From the NCBI GenBank assembly GCA_030431085.1, contig JAUIJW010000002.1:1-34720 (forward strand): DNA of 34,720 nt, read 5' to 3'. The notes under the pieces were generated by a model. The model did no database searches and was not told where the DNA came from. It saw only the letters and a program-made list of their open reading frames with translations. The stretch's first letter is position 1, and each line of letters opens with the position of its first letter. A program made the position numbers and the translations under genes. The stretch is from Bacteroidia bacterium. Its GTDB lineage: Bacteria > Bacteroidota > Bacteroidia > Flavobacteriales > Flavobacteriaceae. Positions 7,581 through 16,833 of the stretch are shown in pieces.

Positions 7581-8510
7581 ATGCAATTTTTAAAGCAAGC
7601 AGATACAGGTAAAAATGAGTGGTGGCGATATATATTAACACTTATGCTCATGTTTTTTGGATGGCAATTTATCGGAATCGTTCCGATGATCGTTACTGCA
7701 TGGTTTCATACGGGTAATCTATCTGATTTTTTAGAAGCTGCTAAGAGTACTTTTACTAATATAGGTATCAATTCTAATTTGTATTTAACCGTGGTAATCG
7801 CTTCTTTTGCATTTGGGTTGTTATTTTTAACTTGGGGAATCATATATATCCACCAAAAGAAACTCATATCTGTTTTAACCTCAAGAAAGAAAATAGATTG
7901 GCACAGGATTTTATTTGCCTTTCTGTTATGGTTTTCTATTTCTTTATTGGTAGTGTGTATTGACTATTACGCCCATCCTGAAGATTTTGTTTTTAACTTT
8001 AAACCACTACCTTTTTTTACTTTGTTAGTTGTATCCTTCCTGTTTTTACCATTACAAACTAGCTTTGAAGAGGTATTGTTTAGAGGGTATTTAATGCAAG
8101 GGTTTGCTTTAATATTTAAAAATGCTTTAATGCCTTTAATTTTAACTTCAATAGTTTTTGGACTGTTACACTTTTTTAATCCAGAAGTAGGTAAACTAGG
8201 TCCAATAATTATGGTATTTTATATTGGTACAGGTTTTTTATTTGGTATTACAACGTTAATGGATGAGGGTACAGAAATTGCTCTTGGACTTCATGCCGCC
8301 AATAATATTGCCGCAGCAACTTTGGTTAGTCTAGAATGGACAGTGTTTCAAACGGAAGCACTTTTAATAGATACGTCTGAACCTTCTATAGGATATGAAA
8401 TGGCTTTGCCTGTATTTGTTATCTACCCGGTTGTACTCTTTATTTTTTCTAAGAAGTACCAATGGAAAGGTTGGCAGCAAAAATTAACAGGACATATTGA
8501 TTACAAGTAA
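7581..8510 (+). CDS. CPBP-family intramembrane metalloprotease
   Basis: This 309-residue polytopic membrane protein carries the CPBP (Abi, type II CAAX protease-like) motifs: E163-E164-V-L-F-R168 (EExxxR), H197 in FGLLHFF (FxxxH) and H238-A-A-N-N242 (HxxxN). These Glu and His residues form the active site inside the membrane in characterised homologues. It lies between menC and menE, an arrangement I recall from other flavobacteria, but no role in quinone synthesis is established. A near-consensus -7 box (TATCTTTC, 7553-7560) lies upstream. The substrate is unknown. Confidence 0.88.
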   Translation: MQFLKQADTGKNEWWRYILTLMLMFFGWQFIGIVPMIVTAWFHTGNLSDFLEAAKSTFTNIGINSNLYLTVVIASFAFGLLFLTWGIIYIHQKKLISVLTSRKKIDWHRILFAFLLWFSISLLVVCIDYYAHPEDFVFNFKPLPFFTLLVVSFLFLPLQTSFEEVLFRGYLMQGFALIFKNALMPLILTSIVFGLLHFFNPEVGKLGPIIMVFYIGTGFLFGITTLMDEGTEIALGLHAANNIAAATLVSLEWTVFQTEALLIDTSEPSIGYEMALPVFVIYPVVLFIFSKKYQWKGWQQKLTGHIDYK

Positions 8511-8533
8511 TGATTCAAAAACCTAATTAATTC

Positions 8534-9565
8534 GTGAAATCAGCTAGTTTACATAAATGCTTTAGGATAAACGGACAAGGATTTGAATCGGCAGATGAGC
8601 TGATAGATTACTGTAAATATCGCGATATTGAGGGCTATGAGTTTTTAGAAGACTGGTTTGGTAAGTCAAAAAACGTTAATGTTTATACTTCTGGCTCAAC
8701 CGGAAAACCTAAGTTCATGACGTTAGCTAAAAGTAATATGGTTAATTCGGCGTTAGCTACGGCAGAATATTTTAATATATATGCTAATACCAAGGCACTA
8801 TTATGTATGTCGTCTAATTATATTGCTGGAAAAATGATGTGGGTGAGAGCTTTAACTCTTGGGTGGCATTTAACTGTAGTTAAACCACAAAGCAATCCGT
8901 TAAAGCATTTAGAGGGTTCATTTGACTTTGCTGCAATGGTGCCATTGCAAGTGACTCAATCATTACCTAAACTGCACTTAATACGTCAGCTTATTATTGG
9001 GGGAGGTGTTTTATCGAATGTATTAGAAGATCAGCTAAAAAATATTAAAACCAATGTTTATGTTACTTATGGCATGACAGAAACAATTACCCATATTGCT
9101 ATAAGAGAAATTACTGGTAAAACTGAAAGGCTATATTCTGTTTTACCTGACATAAAGATAAGTTTAGATTCAAGAAATTGTTTGGTTATTGATGCACCTA
9201 AGCTCAATAATCAAAAAATAGTTACAAACGATTTGGTTAAAATTTATAATAATAACCAATTTGAATGGCTAGGGAGAATAGACCATGTGATTAATTCTGG
9301 AGGTGTTAAACTAAGTCCCGAAGTTATTGAGAAAAAATTATCAAAAAGTTTACCATTTAACTTCATTGTTGGCTCGAAAAAGGACGAGGTTTTGGGAGAA
9401 AAAGTTATACTAATCATAGAATCTAAGTCGCATAACCAAGACCTGAATTTTGAAAATCTAGATCGTTTCGAGAGACCTAAAGAGGTTTTGTATTTAGGGG
9501 CGTTTTGTTATACCAAAAATGGGAAAATTGATAGAACTTCAACGATAAGTTTGGCTATTCAATAG
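8534..9565 (+). CDS. menE: o-succinylbenzoate-CoA ligase (MenE-like AMP-binding enzyme)
   Basis: This ANL-superfamily acyl-CoA ligase would activate o-succinylbenzoate to its CoA thioester for MenB. The start is GTG at 8534. The P-loop-like motif YTSGSTGKPK lies at 51-60, YGMTET at 179-184, and the C-terminal catalytic lysine is probably K331 in KNGKIDR. At 343 residues it is about 100 shorter than Proteobacterial or Bacillus MenE, mainly through a shortened N-terminal part; short versions are usual in Bacteroidota. Assignment to MenE rather than another acyl-CoA ligase rests on menA and menC nearby. It is convergent with the next gene and the two coding regions overlap by 11 bases. Confidence 0.85.
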   Translation: MKSASLHKCFRINGQGFESADELIDYCKYRDIEGYEFLEDWFGKSKNVNVYTSGSTGKPKFMTLAKSNMVNSALATAEYFNIYANTKALLCMSSNYIAGKMMWVRALTLGWHLTVVKPQSNPLKHLEGSFDFAAMVPLQVTQSLPKLHLIRQLIIGGGVLSNVLEDQLKNIKTNVYVTYGMTETITHIAIREITGKTERLYSVLPDIKISLDSRNCLVIDAPKLNNQKIVTNDLVKIYNNNQFEWLGRIDHVINSGGVKLSPEVIEKKLSKSLPFNFIVGSKKDEVLGEKVILIIESKSHNQDLNFENLDRFERPKEVLYLGAFCYTKNGKIDRTSTISLAIQ

Positions 9566-11270
9566 TAATAATTTTTACTTCACTTACTGGTTTTCCTGAT
9601 GCCGTAAACCCTTCTAAACTCATAATAAAATCACCTTTAATATCCGAAGCGTAAAAAGTAATGTTTTTATCCGATAGGTTTAAATTAGGATCCCATAATA
9701 ACTGATAACGATAGTCTGGGATGCGCTCAAACTGATTTTTACTGTAATTTGGCTGGAAATAATTTTTAAGCGACTGTGGTTTAAAGAGTGTTATTTTTTT
9801 GATAAAATCGCCATCAGTATAGGTCTTATAATTTCCTGTTTTAGTTCTAAGGGCAACAATACCCTCATAAATTTTGTTGCCATAAATATAAGTGGCGTTA
9901 ACAACTTCTACCTTACTAACAGCATTGGCACTAAGAGCCAGAAATTCTTCATGATTTTGAATAACAATACCGTCTATCATTAGTAGAGGTAAGACTTCAG
10001 AATCTATACGATCTTCATAAATTCGTACATGAACTGTATTACCATTTTTTCTGTGTCTAACATAAACCGTAGGTAGAATTTCTACAATTGTTTCTGTCAT
10101 GGTTGGAAATCTGGTGTAATCGTCTAAATTATAAATTACTTCTTTTGATTTATAGAATGGGACTAGCAGTTCTGTACTATCAACCGTATTTAATTTAGCA
10201 TCGATATAAGCGTTTTCAACTTGATTAGCGACACTTCTTTTTAATAAAATCTCTTGATCCTTTTTAGTGATTCTAAACTTAGAAAAATTATAGTTTGGAT
10301 GTTTAAACGCTATATTAGTATCAACTATAATTTTTAAGCTATCTCTATTAGAGTCAATAATTTGCAGAATTGCATTTTCATGCTGATAATACTCATCAAT
10401 ATTAAAGAAAAAATTTCCATCTTTATTGGTGTTGGCAATTTTTACTAAATATTCTTTACCGGGAATTGACAGACTTACATTAGCATATGAGATAGGTTGG
10501 TCTTGAAAATTAATTACCTTGCCGGAAATAATTTCGCCTCTTAATTCTGGAAGAAATATATTTTGGTATCGAGTAGTGGTGATACGGTAACTTTCATCAA
10601 AATTAATGGTCTTTAGAACTTCAGGCACAGCTAAAGAATCTATTTTAGAAACGGATAATGAATAATTACCATGAATTAAATCTTTATCCGTAAGGTGAAA
10701 TTCAACTTTAATAGCTTCCCTAGGTTTGAACGAAGATTTTACGGTATGTAGAATTTTATTATTTGTTATACTATTTTTAAGAGCTAAAGGGTACTGTAGA
10801 TTGTAATCAATTTTGCTTGTCTTGTTGTATATACTATCATTTTTAGCGATAATATGATCTTGATTTTTTTGGAATGGATTGATGATACTGATATCGTTTT
10901 TAAAGGTATTTAGATTGCCTTCATTTTTCATCCATTGTGTATAGGCGATTAATTTATAATTACCAGAGGGTATGTTGGTTGGTATAAATATATTGCCATA
11001 ACCAACACCATATTCTAACTTTATTTTATGTTTAAATACTGTCTTTAAATCACTATTTACAATTTCTAAATAGGCAATTTTACTTAGACGACTTAGTTGA
11101 TTGTTAGATTTGTTTAGGCAATAAACCTTGTAATATATATTTTCTCCCGTAATAATAAGAGAGCTGTTAAAATGTACAAAAACTTTTTCTTGAGCTATAT
11201 CTGTTGCAACAGTATGTTGACTAGAAAGAGTACTTGAGATAAAAAATAAGAATAGTATTATTTTTTTCAT
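9555..11270 (-). CDS. Secreted MG2/carboxypeptidase-regulatory/plug-like protein of a TonB-DUF4249 operon
   Basis: The protein of 571 residues starts at the ATG at 11270, which overlaps the TGA of the upstream DUF4249 gene as ATGA; a TTG two codons earlier is less likely. A signal peptide (MKKIILFLFFISSTLSSQ) is followed by an alpha-2-macroglobulin MG2-like domain (about 25-130: EKVFVHFNSSLIITGENIYY ... IPSGNYKLIAYTQWM). Next come a CarboxypepD_reg-like beta-sandwich (about 240-320: GKVINFQDQPISYANVSL) and a segment resembling a TonB plug (LPLLMIDGIVIQNHEEFLAL ... IYEGIVALRTKTG). There is no beta-barrel. It ends with ITFYASDIKGDFIMSLEGF, common at the end of such Bacteroidota proteins. I infer a periplasmic or surface accessory of the adjacent receptor; the function is unknown. 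Confidence 0.75.
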   Translation of the reverse strand: MKKIILFLFFISSTLSSQHTVATDIAQEKVFVHFNSSLIITGENIYYKVYCLNKSNNQLSRLSKIAYLEIVNSDLKTVFKHKIKLEYGVGYGNIFIPTNIPSGNYKLIAYTQWMKNEGNLNTFKNDISIINPFQKNQDHIIAKNDSIYNKTSKIDYNLQYPLALKNSITNNKILHTVKSSFKPREAIKVEFHLTDKDLIHGNYSLSVSKIDSLAVPEVLKTINFDESYRITTTRYQNIFLPELRGEIISGKVINFQDQPISYANVSLSIPGKEYLVKIANTNKDGNFFFNIDEYYQHENAILQIIDSNRDSLKIIVDTNIAFKHPNYNFSKFRITKKDQEILLKRSVANQVENAYIDAKLNTVDSTELLVPFYKSKEVIYNLDDYTRFPTMTETIVEILPTVYVRHRKNGNTVHVRIYEDRIDSEVLPLLMIDGIVIQNHEEFLALSANAVSKVEVVNATYIYGNKIYEGIVALRTKTGNYKTYTDGDFIKKITLFKPQSLKNYFQPNYSKNQFERIPDYRYQLLWDPNLNLSDKNITFYASDIKGDFIMSLEGFTASGKPVSEVKIITIE

Positions 11271-12505
11271 TGCCAAAAATCTGGTTTTACGTTAGTGCCT
11301 AATACAGTACAGTCACCGCAAGCCGCAGGAACAACAAGGTATGGTCCAGCGTTTTCATCTTCTGGATCTGGAAATTTAGGGTTGAGATCTAAATATTTTA
11401 CTACACCTCTTAAAATATAATCTTGTAATGGAGGAGGGTAATTGTCACCTGGATAAACTCTAGCTGAAGGAGCCGACTGGTCACAGTCGACATAATACGG
11501 TGGTTTTGATAATTGTGGATAAAAATCAACATAGTCAAAGAAAATTCTTTGTTCATCTACAGAGCTCACTTCAAATATACCTATCACCTTTTCATCTACA
11601 TGACTTAAAGAAGAAATGTTACCTTGAATAAAACCTGGCTGATTTTGCGAAAAAGGGTCATCAGAGGAAGAAAATTTCTTTAAGGTTTTGTAATAGGTAT
11701 GAGCTTCTATTGATTGTACATACTGTTTAACCAGAATACTATAACGCTGTGCCATAATAGGATTTCTATTAGAAATGAACTGTACCTGAAATCTTTCGAT
11801 GCGATCTTCTTCTAAATCTGTAGTTTGGGCTAAAATAATATCATTAGAATATAGGGTGTTATAACAAATACGTTGTTCTGTAGTCTTTGGGCCAATGCTA
11901 AATGCATATGGAGGATAATTTTCTACATAGATATCATCTGGTACCCAATAAGGAGCTATAATTTTATAGGTTTCTTCAAATTCATAACGGTAATAATTAG
12001 AATTTCTGCTAGGATCATAACTGTCTAAAAAAATAGAAATACCTCCATTATTAAAATTATCAACACCTTTTTCTGCATATAAAGCATCAATTTTTGTAAT
12101 GGCAGTTAGTGGAGTAGGGGTAGACTCGTATTGTTCACCGCTAGCAGTTGTTATTTGCAGTTGATAAATTTTACCTGCTTCTGCTGCAAATTCTATTGCG
12201 GAATAATAGGTGCCTGGATTAGAATTATCTTCAATAAATGTGATAGATCCCCCTAAATCATCAATAATAACGACTTGGGCATTGGTTTCTGGATTAGGGC
12301 TTTCTTCTTCAAAGGTATATGAATTTGATAGCTTAATTTGATGGGTTTTATACTCATTGGTAATCCTGGCATCAACAACCAATACATCTTCAAATGTGAG
12401 TGTTTTAACGTCTATAGGGTCAATACAGGCATTGCTAGCCAACATCAACAAGAAGATGCCCAGTAGTTGAATCAAATTAAAATTTTTATTTTCTTCGAAT
12501 CTCAT
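11267..12505 (-). CDS. DUF4249 lipoprotein
   Basis: This 412-residue lipoprotein has a hydrophobic signal ending MLASNAC (lipidated C27). The mature part begins with an Ig-like beta domain (VLVVDARITNEYKTHQIKLS). Its C-terminal cysteines and tail CGDCTVLGTNVKPDFWQ are the signature ending of DUF4249. These proteins are typically encoded next to STN-type TonB receptors, and a SusD-like surface partner role has been supposed. The gene starts 9 bases after the receptor stop, and its stop overlaps the start of the next gene as ATGA, implying translational coupling. No substrate can be read from the sequence. Confidence 0.88.
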   Translation of the reverse strand: MRFEENKNFNLIQLLGIFLLMLASNACIDPIDVKTLTFEDVLVVDARITNEYKTHQIKLSNSYTFEEESPNPETNAQVVIIDDLGGSITFIEDNSNPGTYYSAIEFAAEAGKIYQLQITTASGEQYESTPTPLTAITKIDALYAEKGVDNFNNGGISIFLDSYDPSRNSNYYRYEFEETYKIIAPYWVPDDIYVENYPPYAFSIGPKTTEQRICYNTLYSNDIILAQTTDLEEDRIERFQVQFISNRNPIMAQRYSILVKQYVQSIEAHTYYKTLKKFSSSDDPFSQNQPGFIQGNISSLSHVDEKVIGIFEVSSVDEQRIFFDYVDFYPQLSKPPYYVDCDQSAPSARVYPGDNYPPPLQDYILRGVVKYLDLNPKFPDPEDENAGPYLVVPAACGDCTVLGTNVKPDFWQ

Positions 12506-12514
12506 TATATAAAA

Positions 12515-15265
12515 TTAAAATCTGAAATTATAGGTTATTGTTGGTACAGGTACAGAAAAAATAGAGCTCTGATAAGCTTTTATCTGTCCATCTTCTGTGA
12601 CAAAGAAAACAGAAAAAGGATTATTCCTACCCAACACATTATAGACAGATATATTCCAAAAGCTGTGCGCTAGTTTTTTGATTTTATGATTTCCTTCAAT
12701 ATTAATACCTAAATCTAGTCTATAATAGTCTGGAATTCTAAATTGATTTCTATCGCTATAAAATACATACTCTGAACCATTTTGTTCATAATTACCAATA
12801 GGGTAAGTTACAGGTCTACCAGTTTGATAAACAAAATTGGCAGAAAAGCTATAGCGTTTGGTTAATTTATAATTGGCTACCAAGCTAAAATCGTGTGGTT
12901 TATCGTAATTGGATGGAAAATATTGACCACCATTAACTCTTTCTTCACTATACTCACTGTCAAGTTTAACTAGGGATCTTGAGTAAGTATAACCAACCCA
13001 ACCGTTCAATCTGCCTTTTGTCTTTTTTATCAAAAACTCAACACCATATGCTTTGCCGTCACCTTGCAGTACCTCAGTTTCAATATTGTTATTAAGCAAA
13101 AGTTCTGCCCCTACTTTATAATCTAATGTGTTTTTTGATTGTTTAAAATAGCCTTCCAAACTCAATTCATATAAATTACCAGCAATATTTTTATAAATAC
13201 CTAACGAATACTGGTTGGCGGTTTGTGGTTTTATATTATTATCTGATAATTTCCATGTGTCTGTAGGTGAAGCTGTTGTGTTATTTGATAGAGTATGTAT
13301 AAATTGATAATTGTTATTATAACTTGCCTTGATTGAAAAATCTGGTGTAAATGAGTAACGTGCAGATAACCTTACTTCTGGCCCGCCATATTTTTGAGCA
13401 ATTTCATTATTGCCATAAGAAATAGTATCAATGGCTGTACCTTCATTTTTTGGTAAGTCATTAGCATACACTACTTGGTCTGTAGGACCGAGAAATGCAT
13501 AGAAAGAATATCTTAATCCAGCTGTAACAGAAAATTGTTTATTAATATGATAGCTATCAGAGATAAATAGGGCAGACTCTAAAGCTTTTTCTTTGTCAAT
13601 CGTAATAGGATCTACTATTGACAAAGAGCCTTTAGGTGTTTTTCTTCCAGGTGAATTATGATATAGCTTAGAAGATATACCATAATCGAAGTTATGTTTT
13701 TGACCTGTGAGGTACCTCATATGTAATTTAAGCTCAGTTTCAGAAATGTTGTAGGCAAAATCAAAATTGGTATTACCTGTATTTTCGTAACCTATATCAT
13801 AGTTGTAGCCGCTATGTGCGAGTATTAGGCTTCCTCTATTTTTTTCGTTGATTTTATGATTCCATTTAAGAGACATAAGTTGATTACTATACCCATAAAC
13901 AGAATCAGATGAAATACTGAATTTATCTTTACTGTAGTAGGCTGTGGCTTCTAAACTATTGCTATCATCAAATCGGTGATCGTATTTAAGAATAGCATCA
14001 TAGAAAGAAGCTTCACTGTTTTTTAATTGCTCTTCATTTATGGCTTTTAAAATCCAATCAGAATAGGTGGCTCTTCCCCCAACAATTAAAGATGCTTTTT
14101 CTTTAAATATAGGAATTTCAAGTGTTAGGTTACTGGTTACTGGACCAATAGCTCCCTCACCTTTAAACTTATTTTTATCAGCCGGTTTAGTTTGGATATC
14201 GAATACCGAAGATAATCTGCCTCCAAATTGCGCAGGGATGTTACCTTTATAAATTTCTACGTCTCCAGTAGTAAATGGATTTAGAGCAGAAAAAATACCA
14301 AAAAAATGTGTAGGATTGTAAATTACCGCATTGTCTAGTAGCATAAGGTTTTGATCTGTTTTACCTCCTCTAACGTTGTAGCCAGAGGCTCCTTCACCTG
14401 CTGTTGATATACCTGGCATGGTAGTAGCAACCTTTAACACATCTCTCTCTCCTAAAACTAAAGGTATGGTTTTAATATCTTTTACCTGTATTTTAGTAAT
14501 TCCGCTAATGGTTTCTTTAATATTGGCATCTTTATCAGCATCTATAAGAACTTCATCTAACATTTCTGGATTTTCATCCATGTAAAAATTATAGGTACCA
14601 TTGTTATAAATAATAACATTTTTTTTGGCGTCTAACATGCCCAGAGATTTCAAATATAATATGTTGACACCTACGGGAAGATCAATGTCATATTTTCCGT
14701 CTAAATCTGTAACAACATTTATTTTTTTCTCGGGTAAAGAAATAACCAAATTAGGAATAGGCTCTTTGGTAATAGAGTTAAACACCCTTCCTGTTAAATT
14801 AAATTTTTCTTGAGTAGACTGCTTGTTTTCTTTACCAATTCTAATGGTTTCTACAGCATTAGATTTAGGTGTTTGTGCTATAAACACAGGATTAGCACTT
14901 TGTAAATCTTCATCTGCCTCTTTCTCTTTAAAAAAATTTGAAGGAAGAGTATCGTAGATAATACTATTTTGTGTTAAAATTATTCGATTATTATCTGCAA
15001 AATGATAGTTGATCACAGTTTGGTCAAAAACATTATTTAAAATTAAAGGTACAGAGGTATTTTGAAAATTTCCAGAGATTCTGTAATTCTCATTAAACCA
15101 CTCATCAAGATAATAAAACTTGTATGATGTTTTATTTTCTATTTTTTTTAAAACATCGGTGATGCTTGCGTTATCGTAAGTTATAGATATCTTTTCATAA
15201 GATATTTGACTGTAACCAAATGAAAAACAAACTAGAGAAATTGCAAGTATAAGGTTCTTAATCAT
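12515..15265 (-). CDS. TonB-dependent receptor with STN and CarboxypepD_reg domains
   Basis: This is a 916-residue outer membrane receptor. It has a signal peptide (1-19), an STN domain (about 22-100: ISITYDNASITDVLKKIE), a linker, a CarboxypepD_reg-like domain (about 157-230), a TonB-box-like MLDEVLID at 235-242, and a plug with YNVRGGKTDQNLMLLDNA (from 296) and YNPTHFFGIFSALNP. A long beta-barrel ends in TYNFRF with the usual terminal Phe. The NVRGG...LDNA...NPTHFFGIFS signature is typical of receptors paired with DUF4249 proteins, and one follows 9 bases downstream. The STN domain suggests possible signalling to an anti-sigma factor, but no sigma/anti-sigma pair is in the window. The ligand is unknown. 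Confidence 0.92.
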   Translation of the reverse strand: MIKNLILAISLVCFSFGYSQISYEKISITYDNASITDVLKKIENKTSYKFYYLDEWFNENYRISGNFQNTSVPLILNNVFDQTVINYHFADNNRIILTQNSIIYDTLPSNFFKEKEADEDLQSANPVFIAQTPKSNAVETIRIGKENKQSTQEKFNLTGRVFNSITKEPIPNLVISLPEKKINVVTDLDGKYDIDLPVGVNILYLKSLGMLDAKKNVIIYNNGTYNFYMDENPEMLDEVLIDADKDANIKETISGITKIQVKDIKTIPLVLGERDVLKVATTMPGISTAGEGASGYNVRGGKTDQNLMLLDNAVIYNPTHFFGIFSALNPFTTGDVEIYKGNIPAQFGGRLSSVFDIQTKPADKNKFKGEGAIGPVTSNLTLEIPIFKEKASLIVGGRATYSDWILKAINEEQLKNSEASFYDAILKYDHRFDDSNSLEATAYYSKDKFSISSDSVYGYSNQLMSLKWNHKINEKNRGSLILAHSGYNYDIGYENTGNTNFDFAYNISETELKLHMRYLTGQKHNFDYGISSKLYHNSPGRKTPKGSLSIVDPITIDKEKALESALFISDSYHINKQFSVTAGLRYSFYAFLGPTDQVVYANDLPKNEGTAIDTISYGNNEIAQKYGGPEVRLSARYSFTPDFSIKASYNNNYQFIHTLSNNTTASPTDTWKLSDNNIKPQTANQYSLGIYKNIAGNLYELSLEGYFKQSKNTLDYKVGAELLLNNNIETEVLQGDGKAYGVEFLIKKTKGRLNGWVGYTYSRSLVKLDSEYSEERVNGGQYFPSNYDKPHDFSLVANYKLTKRYSFSANFVYQTGRPVTYPIGNYEQNGSEYVFYSDRNQFRIPDYYRLDLGINIEGNHKIKKLAHSFWNISVYNVLGRNNPFSVFFVTEDGQIKAYQSSIFSVPVPTITYNFRF

Positions 15266-16018
15266 TTATTTAGTTGTAGTTTGACGGATGTAACGATTGA
15301 GGTTGAGCGCTAGCATTTTCATAAATTCTGTAGGATTGTCCTTTTTAATCTTTTTATTAGCTTGGAAGAAACTGTTGATTTGCTTTTTAAAGTTGGGTAG
15401 TATTTTTTGAATATCGGATTTACTGGAAACCACATAGTATTGTCCTTCGTACTTTAGGAGATAACTCACCTTTAAACTAAACTTGTGGTAAAGTGATTTT
15501 TGTTTTATGAATTCTTTTTTTTGCTTATAATATTTTATATAGAGCTCTATTGGCTCATTATAAACAGCTAATTCATAAAACCCCTGAACAGGTTCATTAC
15601 TACTTTGGCTATTCAATTGAACAAATGTTTTGTCAAGAAAACTAAATTCAGAAATAAAAAACTTATTAAGATAAACAATACTTTCTCCGTTAGAACCTTG
15701 AAGCTTAGCTACAATTTCATCTTGAAATAAATCATATTTAATAGGGATGTCGTAATAAGGCTGCTGATCAAAAGTAATTTTCGCTAAATGATAATCATCA
15801 TTTTTAAAAAATCTAAAATCATTTGGTAATGTTCTAAATTGAGTAACATACCTTACCCCATTGTACAAATCTGTATTTTGTAAACCAATTTGCTCATCAA
15901 ACCATTTGTAGTTGTTTTTATGAGCTTCATCGGATACTTGAGCAGTTAACCCCCCGATAAATATTAAATAAAAAAAGGTATATAAATAAAATCGTAGAGG
16001 AGTTAATTTTAGCAGCAT
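15266..16018 (-). CDS. Secreted protein of unknown function heading the TonB-DUF4249 operon
   Basis: The protein of 250 residues starts at ATG 16018. An in-frame ATG at 16117 is rejected because it would place the start inside the upstream gene and read through a strong terminator (16069-16104). The N-terminus MLLKLTPLRFYLYTFFYLIFIGGLTAQ is a signal peptide. The mature part contains LQNTDLYNGVRYV, YDIPIKYDLFQDEIVAKL and VYLNKFFISEFSFLDKTFVQL, a layout I recognise from unnamed Bacteroidota proteins beside TonB receptors. A Lys-rich, helix-prone C-terminus follows. Its TAA is directly followed by the receptor ATG with no gap. I cannot assign a function; a periplasmic or surface role in the same system is likely. 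Confidence 0.7.
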   Translation of the reverse strand: MLLKLTPLRFYLYTFFYLIFIGGLTAQVSDEAHKNNYKWFDEQIGLQNTDLYNGVRYVTQFRTLPNDFRFFKNDDYHLAKITFDQQPYYDIPIKYDLFQDEIVAKLQGSNGESIVYLNKFFISEFSFLDKTFVQLNSQSSNEPVQGFYELAVYNEPIELYIKYYKQKKEFIKQKSLYHKFSLKVSYLLKYEGQYYVVSSKSDIQKILPNFKKQINSFFQANKKIKKDNPTEFMKMLALNLNRYIRQTTTK

Positions 16019-16068
16019 GAAAAGGTGTAACTTTTGAGGGGCTAAAATATAAAATACTCTGGTTATAA

Positions 16069-16104
16069 AAAAAAAAGAGGCTTTAAAGCCTCTTTTTTTT
16101 TTAA
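16069..16104 (-). terminator. Strong symmetrical (bidirectional) terminator
   Basis: The palindrome GAGGCTTT/AAAGCCTC (16077-16092) is flanked by an A-run on the left and a T-run on the right, so both strands read stem plus U-tract. It directly follows the stop (16101-16103) of the PorT-like gene on the minus strand and lies about 50 bases ahead of the start of the secreted protein gene. It separates the two transcription units. Confidence 0.88.
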
Positions 16105-16769
16105 AAGAAATATCCAATGGATATTTGGAACACCCTATTTGCCATATCTAGATCTAAATAATTATCAGCTTTTCCATCTTCAAAAACATCCGAAAGGGAA
16201 ATATTATACCTAGTATCAATATAAAATGTATTGTTGTATTGATAACCTAAACCAAGGTTAATAGAAGTATCTAGGCTATGCGTATAATCTGATAAGTCAA
16301 ATTCATCTTCGTTCTCATACCCAAAAAAATTGTCTTTATAATTGTTCTTGGCATTAACTAAAACTCCAATTTGTGGACCAGCTTGAATGCTCACCCCTTT
16401 GGCTAAATAATACTTGGCTATTAATGGGATGTTAATATAGTCAAGTTTTATAGTGCCTTGGTAGTCCGAATTTTCTATAAATTTATTAGAATAGGTTGTT
16501 TTGGCCCCCTGTTGAGAATACAAAACTTCTGGTTGTAAGCTAAATTTAGAACTAAAAGAAAATTCTGCCATCACCCCTGCAAAAAATCCAGATTTACTAG
16601 AAACATCTAATTCGCCGCCACTATATGATAAATTAGAAATGTTAAGACCGGCTTTAACACCAAGGTTATATTTAATAGGTTGTTTATCTGTTTTTGAAGC
16701 TTCTTCTGTTTGTCCAATTACATTTAGTTGAAGTAACAAAATCAACGTTAATATAAAATATTTTTTCAT
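16101..16769 (-). CDS. Outer membrane beta-barrel protein (PorT-like family)
   Basis: This 222-residue protein is taken from ATG 16769 (MKKYFILTLILLLQLNVIGQ), giving a clean signal peptide; an upstream ATG at 16790 adds seven non-signal residues. The mature part has an acidic/basic spacer (TEEASKTDKQP) and then alternating amphipathic strands: YNLGVKAGLNISNLSY, SGFFAGVMAEFSFSSKFSLQPEVLYSQQG, YINIPLIAKYYLAKGVSIQAGPQIG and the closing ISIGYFF with terminal Phe. This is the outer-membrane-beta-barrel (PF13568, PorT-like) pattern abundant in Bacteroidota, of about eight strands. The specific function is unknown. It is flanked by a hairpin upstream and a strong terminator downstream, so it is probably transcribed alone. 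Confidence 0.85.
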   Translation of the reverse strand: MKKYFILTLILLLQLNVIGQTEEASKTDKQPIKYNLGVKAGLNISNLSYSGGELDVSSKSGFFAGVMAEFSFSSKFSLQPEVLYSQQGAKTTYSNKFIENSDYQGTIKLDYINIPLIAKYYLAKGVSIQAGPQIGVLVNAKNNYKDNFFGYENEDEFDLSDYTHSLDTSINLGLGYQYNNTFYIDTRYNISLSDVFEDGKADNYLDLDMANRVFQISIGYFF

Positions 16770-16785
16770 TTTAAATATGTTTTGA

Positions 16786-16817
16786 AACAAGTAACTCGAT
16801 GCTTTGAGTTACTTGTT
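16786..16817 (-). terminator. 12-bp hairpin between the M4 peptidase and PorT-like genes
   Basis: Arms AACAAGTAACTC (16786-16797) and GAGTTACTTGTT (16806-16817) are perfectly complementary with an 8-base loop, starting 17 bases beyond the M4 peptidase stop. The minus-strand sequence after the stem is only moderately T-rich (TTTC), so it is probably a terminator or 3'-end-protecting stem of modest strength. Confidence 0.55.
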
Positions 16818-16833
16818 AAGAATTAATTCTTAT

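Noticed and set aside
8534..9565. menE considered truncated because it is only 343 residues
   Set aside because: The nucleotide-binding motifs and C-terminal lysine are all present, and short MenE forms are normal in Bacteroidota.
12467..12673. Plus-strand 68-codon frame at the receptor/DUF4249 junction
   Set aside because: Antisense to the ends of two confident genes, with no coding signature.
16019..16117. N-terminal extension of the secreted unknown protein from ATG 16117
   Set aside because: It would run through the strong bidirectional terminator and into the PorT-like gene; ATG 16018 gives a clean signal peptide.
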